DNA of 64,000 bases from a virus, in IMG/VR virus record IMGVR_UViG_3300030090_002325, positions 1 through 64,000 of that record. One strand, 5' to 3'. Under the pieces are notes generated by a model, which worked only from the letters and a program-made list of their open reading frames with translations, ran no database searches and had not been told where the DNA came from. Both the position numbers and the translations under genes were made by a program. This document shows, piece after piece, positions 59,799 through 64,000 of this stretch (position 1 is its first letter; every line of letters starts with the position of its first letter).

Positions 59799-60242
59799 CT
59801 ATGCGCGTTCATACCCACGAGGATCTTCCACAACAGCCTCGACAGTATCATCGTTAATAATGCGGAACTCTCGACCATGAATCCTGATACGAGTGCCCGA
59901 ATATGCTCTAGTTATAACAAAATCACCTTCTTTACACCATGCTCCAGTTGGAAAACGACTTTTATCTGTATAAGCCATATCTCCTAACTTCATTACAAAA
60001 AGTACAACTGTAGAATGTTCTTCAATGCTTTTAGTCTTTTGCGCTTTTATAATACCGCTTTCGTAAGTAGCGTCTACTTCAGGAACAGCACACAAAATCC
60101 TAAACCCTTTAACTTGCGGTAGTTGCGTAGCTTTTTTTGACCCATATTCTATATTTGCTTCTGGTGGTGGGTCATCAAATTTAGCTATTTCTTTTTGATC
60201 TTCTATAACTCGTTCCATCTGAGGGGATATAATTTCACTCAT
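59799..60242 (-). CDS. GroES-like co-chaperonin (147 aa)
   Basis: The start is set at MSEIISPQMERVIEDQKE, 6 bases after GAGGGGG. Residues about 48-140 follow the Cpn10 order: GFRILCAVPEVD, ESGIIKAQ mobile-loop region, VVLFVMKLGDMAY, PTGAWCKEGDFVITRAYSGT, IHGREFRIINDDTVEAVVED. Phage co-chaperonins such as T4 gp31 help the host GroEL fold coat protein. Its place between portal and scaffold genes fits that role. Confidence 0.75.
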   Translation of the reverse strand: MSEIISPQMERVIEDQKEIAKFDDPPPEANIEYGSKKATQLPQVKGFRILCAVPEVDATYESGIIKAQKTKSIEEHSTVVLFVMKLGDMAYTDKSRFPTGAWCKEGDFVITRAYSGTRIRIHGREFRIINDDTVEAVVEDPRGYERA

Positions 60243-60435
60243 CTTCATCCCCCTCTTTCAATGATCTAAGTCCTTCAGAAATTAAGGACTGTACTATGAG
60301 ATAACCTCTTATTACACCACAGGCATGTTGGTATGCCCCAAAATTATCAGCTGTACCATCTCCTAAACTTTCTAACATCTCTTTGCGTCTCTCTTCTATT
60401 TTATCAGATAGAAGTTGTAACGTTTCTTCTTGCAT
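60235..60435 (-). CDS. Small helical protein between portal and GroES-like genes (66 aa)
   Basis: The start is set at MQEETLQLLSDKIEERRKEM, 8 bases after AAGGG; an earlier ATG is three codons upstream. All-helical and acidic at the C-terminus (SLKEGDEDE). It overlaps the GroES-like gene by 8 bases. Function unknown; possibly a portal or terminase accessory. Confidence 0.72.
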   Translation of the reverse strand: MQEETLQLLSDKIEERRKEMLESLGDGTADNFGAYQHACGVIRGYLIVQSLISEGLRSLKEGDEDE

Positions 60436-60440
60436 AATAA

Positions 60441-62966
60441 TCACCCTTCAGTTTGTGTTTTAGTATCTTTCCTCTTAGTTCTTTCTTTTAATTTAACATC
60501 GTGAGTTTTATCTTCTCTGGCTTTATCTTCTTGTACTACTTTTACACCTAATTTAGCTCCTTCTATTAACTGCTTAGCTTGTAAATCTTTATCTTTTTCT
60601 ATAGCCTGAGCCCCTAATTTAGCTCCTTCTATACGTTCACGAGACTCCATTTCCAAACGATCTAGTTGTCCTTTTTGTACTTCAATCGCTAAGCGCTCTT
60701 TATCAATTTCAATATCAGCCATTACTTTTTGAGCTTTTGTTTGAGCTTCTTGTTCTTTAATTCTTAATTCTGCTTGTTGCATTTGAATAAGTGGATCTTG
60801 AGCTTGTTGCTGTGCTTGCTGTTGTTGAACTTCAGCAGTATTTTTCTGGAGTAGTTGTTCCCCGGCAGCTGCTGATAATCTAGATACATCTGCTTCTACA
60901 TCTGCTGGTAATGGTTCACCTAGTTTTGGTAATGGAACTCCTAGTTGTTCTTCCATTTGTTTACGATATGCATAACCTATATGCTCCGCTACATGTGCCT
61001 CCATAGCCGCCTGAAAAGTAGCAGCGTTAGGACTTTGACCAACTAATTGTTGTAATTTTGGATCCTGAGCAAACGCCATATGCACTTTTATGTGAGCTTC
61101 ATGATCTTGCTCTATAAATGCTTTAACTGGCTTGCTGTTTAATATATTCATATTTTCAGCAACTGGATCTAGCATTTCAATATCATCTTTTTCTGGAACC
61201 AGTTTATCTATATTTTTAATCCCTAATACTTCTAACATTTCTCTGTTTAATTCAACCATATCGTATATATCAGGATTAGCTTGCGCCATCTGCATTACAG
61301 CTTGATACTGTACTACTTTTTGAGACATTGTAGCTGCATTGGGGTTAGACACAGGAATTATTTCTACTGAATTATAATCTGCTTGTTTAACTGCTTTACC
61401 ACCATCTACCGGTTCATAAGAATAATCTGCAGGGGTGTTATCTCTAATAATGGCTTTTAATAATTTAAACTCAGCTTTCATAGCGTAGTGAATACGTGCT
61501 TGAACAGCTGACATTACTTTAAGTGTTCGTTCTAAAATAGCTAGTGTAGTACCCACAGGAGCTTGAGAAGACATATCTGAAACTTTCATATCAGCGGCAC
61601 TAGCAAACCTACGTCCTTCATCAATAATTTGATTCATTAAATTATTTAATACTTGACTAGGTTCCTTATAAGGAAGCGGTAGAATATTATCTCTCAAAGT
61701 TCCTGCAGGGACATCTATATCGCGCCATTCTGCTGGAGCGATAGGAGTATCATCTCCTCTAATTCTAAGCCCTCTGGATTTAAACCCGCCTGGAAGATTA
61801 GATAAAGTACCAGCATCTACTAACTGTCTAAGAATCATAGTACCTGATTTAGCAAACGCGCCAATCAAATGAATAAGACCAAAGCAATAAAAACCAAAAC
61901 CAGGTATATACCCATAGTGCACGAAGTGCTGACGTTTTAATTTGCCAGGATCAACAGGGTCCCAATTACGTCTTATAGATAAAATAGCCCCTGAACCTTT
62001 TTCTATGGTAACTACATAAGGAATAGCTATTCCTGTTTTCTTACCTTTTTCATCTTCATCTTCATAACCTTCTATATCCAAGTCCACATGCATTTCTAAG
62101 ATTTTATATCTATCGTCTGTGGTAGCATCAAAGCCCATTTTCTCAGCTATTTTCTTTTCTACTTCTTCTAAATCGTAACTAGGTTCTCCTATTTCTATAT
62201 CCCTATAAAACCCAGAGACCTGTAACTTTCTCATCTCATTCTTAGTTTTACGCATAACATGGGTTACACGCTCTGCTGTTTCTAAATTAGAAGCTCCATA
62301 AGGAACTACAATATCCTCAGCTGGTACAAAAATAGAGACCTGTCTTTCTAAATTACTATCGTAATAGACTTTCTTAAACGCGTTACCTGCAAGACCTAAA
62401 CCCCATAACATTCTTTCATGTTCAGGACGATATTCAGGCATCAACTCCATTAACTGGTAGTTCATATTTTCTTTAACACGCTGAGATGCTTCTATATTTT
62501 CTTTGGTTTCTTTACCAATGATTTGGCATTTGACGGGACCGGTGGCTGGAAAAGTCTCCATCATAGTTTCAGCTTGGAATTTAACTAATGCCTCAGTCAT
62601 TAGCGGGTGAAAGACATTACATGCACCCTCCCAAGGTTCTGATCTGTCTTCAAGTTTAAGTCCTAATAACTCTAAACCATCTACATAAGTATCTAGCCAA
62701 TCTCTACGGGAATTGATATCAGCTTCAAATTCACCTAATAATTCCCCAGCTATTTCATCAAGAATTTGTTCGTCTAATTCTTCAGCTAAATTTTCATTAA
62801 AGGCATCATCTATAGCAGCATCAGGGTCTATTGTTATTTCGGTATCACCTGCAGATATAGTTACGCTTTCTGGATCTTCTATTTCAATTTCTATTGCTTC
62901 TTCATCAACAGCGTCTTCTTCTACACCTGTTGGTAATGCGTAAAGACTTTTATCTACGTCTGCCAT
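60441..62966 (-). CDS. Portal protein, P22-like (841 aa)
   Basis: An acidic N-terminal extension (about 1-75) precedes the portal core: EPWEGACNVFHPLMTEALVK, then ELMPEYRPEHERMLWGLGLA, then VYYDSNLERQVSIFVPAEDI, with the long C-terminal Gln/Ala-rich helix (about 690-840) that forms the barrel. Length and long barrel helix resemble P22-type portals. It forms the dodecameric DNA channel at the head vertex. Confidence 0.85.
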   Translation of the reverse strand: MADVDKSLYALPTGVEEDAVDEEAIEIEIEDPESVTISAGDTEITIDPDAAIDDAFNENLAEELDEQILDEIAGELLGEFEADINSRRDWLDTYVDGLELLGLKLEDRSEPWEGACNVFHPLMTEALVKFQAETMMETFPATGPVKCQIIGKETKENIEASQRVKENMNYQLMELMPEYRPEHERMLWGLGLAGNAFKKVYYDSNLERQVSIFVPAEDIVVPYGASNLETAERVTHVMRKTKNEMRKLQVSGFYRDIEIGEPSYDLEEVEKKIAEKMGFDATTDDRYKILEMHVDLDIEGYEDEDEKGKKTGIAIPYVVTIEKGSGAILSIRRNWDPVDPGKLKRQHFVHYGYIPGFGFYCFGLIHLIGAFAKSGTMILRQLVDAGTLSNLPGGFKSRGLRIRGDDTPIAPAEWRDIDVPAGTLRDNILPLPYKEPSQVLNNLMNQIIDEGRRFASAADMKVSDMSSQAPVGTTLAILERTLKVMSAVQARIHYAMKAEFKLLKAIIRDNTPADYSYEPVDGGKAVKQADYNSVEIIPVSNPNAATMSQKVVQYQAVMQMAQANPDIYDMVELNREMLEVLGIKNIDKLVPEKDDIEMLDPVAENMNILNSKPVKAFIEQDHEAHIKVHMAFAQDPKLQQLVGQSPNAATFQAAMEAHVAEHIGYAYRKQMEEQLGVPLPKLGEPLPADVEADVSRLSAAAGEQLLQKNTAEVQQQQAQQQAQDPLIQMQQAELRIKEQEAQTKAQKVMADIEIDKERLAIEVQKGQLDRLEMESRERIEGAKLGAQAIEKDKDLQAKQLIEGAKLGVKVVQEDKAREDKTHDVKLKERTKRKDTKTQTEG

Positions 62967-62975
62967 AATTAATCC

Positions 62976-64000
62976 TTAAATTGCGTATAATCGTTTTTCT
63001 CTTGAACTTCTGAACAACTGCACTTCGTCTTTCTCATCTGAAGGCAGTTTAATAAACCCACCTTGTCTGAACCTAGCAATAGCTAGTGTAGTGGCGTCAA
63101 CTAAGTCATCATTCGCACCACTTGGAAAGTCATTACATTCTTCAATAACTTCCTGAGCCCACCTCTTTTCAGGGGCCCATACTATACCAGAATGGAATAA
63201 ATCAGCTACAGAGTTTACTCTACTGATTTTATCCTGCCCTTTACCCGGCGTGAACTCCCCTACTGGTATGCCCATACGTCGCATCTCCTGATACAGAGCA
63301 GCTCCGTTAGATTTCTTCTCCACAATAAACGCATCAGGTTCCCAATCAGCATACTCTTGTAAAACTAATTCTTTAAGTTCAGGAAACTCTAACCGTTTCT
63401 TTATGGCATTTAACAATATAATATTATAATTATCAACTTCTTCATTAAAAAATACACCCCATGTTGTTAGTGCGTTATAATCAGCACGAGTGTTTTTCTC
63501 CTGCGCTGCATCCAAACTCATAATAATAAATTCACAAGGGGGTGGTCTGTCGAACTCCCACGTCTTCCACCATTCTCTTTTTAGTAAGGCTCCTTCTTCA
63601 CTTGTGGGATTTTGAATATATTGCGCCTGCCAGTAACGCGGATCAAGACTGGCTCTTTTAGATTGTAATTCTTCCAAAGGCCAGAACTCCGGCCATAGAG
63701 ATTTCTCCTCACCATTTTTATCTTCAATGATGGCTGGGAACTCAACAACCTCCCATTCATCAACATCATCATTTTTCACCATCTGATTGACAATCTGACC
63801 TGTCAGATCAAGCTTCGACCATCTGGTCATCACCACAATAATCGCCCCACCCGGCATCAAACGCTGAATCGGTCCAGACTGGAACCACTCCCACGCGGGT
63901 AGGAACACATCCGGCTTACCTAGTTTGGCGTCCTGCTCTGAGTGCGGGTCATCAATAATAAACAAATCAGCTCCACGACCTGCGAGCGCTCCACCTACAC
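62976..64000 (-). CDS. terL: Large terminase subunit, C-terminal part, cut by the right edge
   Basis: The visible part starts in VGGALAGRGADLFIIDDPHS, the Walker B region, so Walker A and the N-terminal about 150-200 residues lie beyond the edge. VMTRWSKLDLTG is the coupling motif. The RNase H-like nuclease follows with MSLDAAQE, VEKKSNGAA and ANDDLVDATTLA carrying the acidic residues. It pumps and cuts DNA during packaging. The frame stays open to the edge. Confidence 0.92.
   Translation of the reverse strand, partial: VGGALAGRGADLFIIDDPHSEQDAKLGKPDVFLPAWEWFQSGPIQRLMPGGAIIVVMTRWSKLDLTGQIVNQMVKNDDVDEWEVVEFPAIIEDKNGEEKSLWPEFWPLEELQSKRASLDPRYWQAQYIQNPTSEEGALLKREWWKTWEFDRPPPCEFIIMSLDAAQEKNTRADYNALTTWGVFFNEEVDNYNIILLNAIKKRLEFPELKELVLQEYADWEPDAFIVEKKSNGAALYQEMRRMGIPVGEFTPGKGQDKISRVNSVADLFHSGIVWAPEKRWAQEVIEECNDFPSGANDDLVDATTLAIARFRQGGFIKLPSDEKDEVQLFRSSREKRLYAI

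Noticed and set aside
1-64000. tRNA, rRNA, integrase, transposase or own RNA polymerase
   Set aside because: Nothing recognisable by eye on either strand; tRNAs could still be missed without a dedicated search.

Overview
The window is almost all of a double-stranded DNA tailed phage, very probably a marine one. The evidence is a full head and packaging set (large terminase, P22-like portal, scaffold-like protein, decoration protein, HK97-fold coat protein), tail and fibre genes, lysis genes, a phage replication set and dozens of small unknown genes packed with 1-14 bp overlaps. No rRNA, tRNA, integrase or host housekeeping gene was seen. AT-richness, lysine-rich virion proteins with recurring GGxV motifs, a family A DNA polymerase with leucine at the position equivalent to E. 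coli Pol I 762, and a 2,424-residue virion-type protein all recall uncultured marine podovirus-like phages. The host cannot be named. A PqqA precursor gene and a chromosomal-type parS site suggest a PQQ-making proteobacterium that has ParABS.

Layout: (i) 1-1588, minus strand: three lysine-rich genes and the start of another gene at the left edge. (ii) About 1.6-2.2 kb: a divergent control region holding a 24-codon pqqA gene with its own terminator (minus strand), a near-perfect parS palindrome among G-runs, the first of nine copies of a 29-bp palindrome, and a rightward promoter. (iii) 2190-25015, plus strand: early and replication genes. After the first gene comes a terminator and a 1.1 kb repeat-rich non-coding region (candidate origin and control region), then many small genes, a MoxR ATPase / VWA-metallopeptidase / possible DUF3150-like module, nucleases (VRR-NUC, Cas4-like PD-(D/E)XK, HNH), DNA polymerase, two tandem HTH proteins, an SNF2-type helicase, a zinc-binding SSB-like candidate and a primase-polymerase/helicase fusion. 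(iv) 25012-64000, minus strand, read right to left: terminase (cut by the right edge), portal, GroES-like protein, scaffold, decoration and coat proteins, a terminator, connector and tail genes, fibres, a methyltransferase-DUF115 fusion, holin candidates, a metallophosphoesterase, neck protein, endolysin, ejection-type proteins and the giant protein.

Both outer ends lie on the minus strand in the same late direction. A circular or circularly permuted genome only slightly longer than the window would join the left-edge start codon to the truncated terminase. Late transcription would then start near 1.6 kb, cross the window ends and run to 25 kb, where the two gene blocks meet with overlapping stop codons.

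The most unusual content is the divergent control region: a phage-borne PQQ precursor peptide gene beside a host-type parS site with no parA or parB in view, and a nine-member family of 29-bp dyads in front of early genes.
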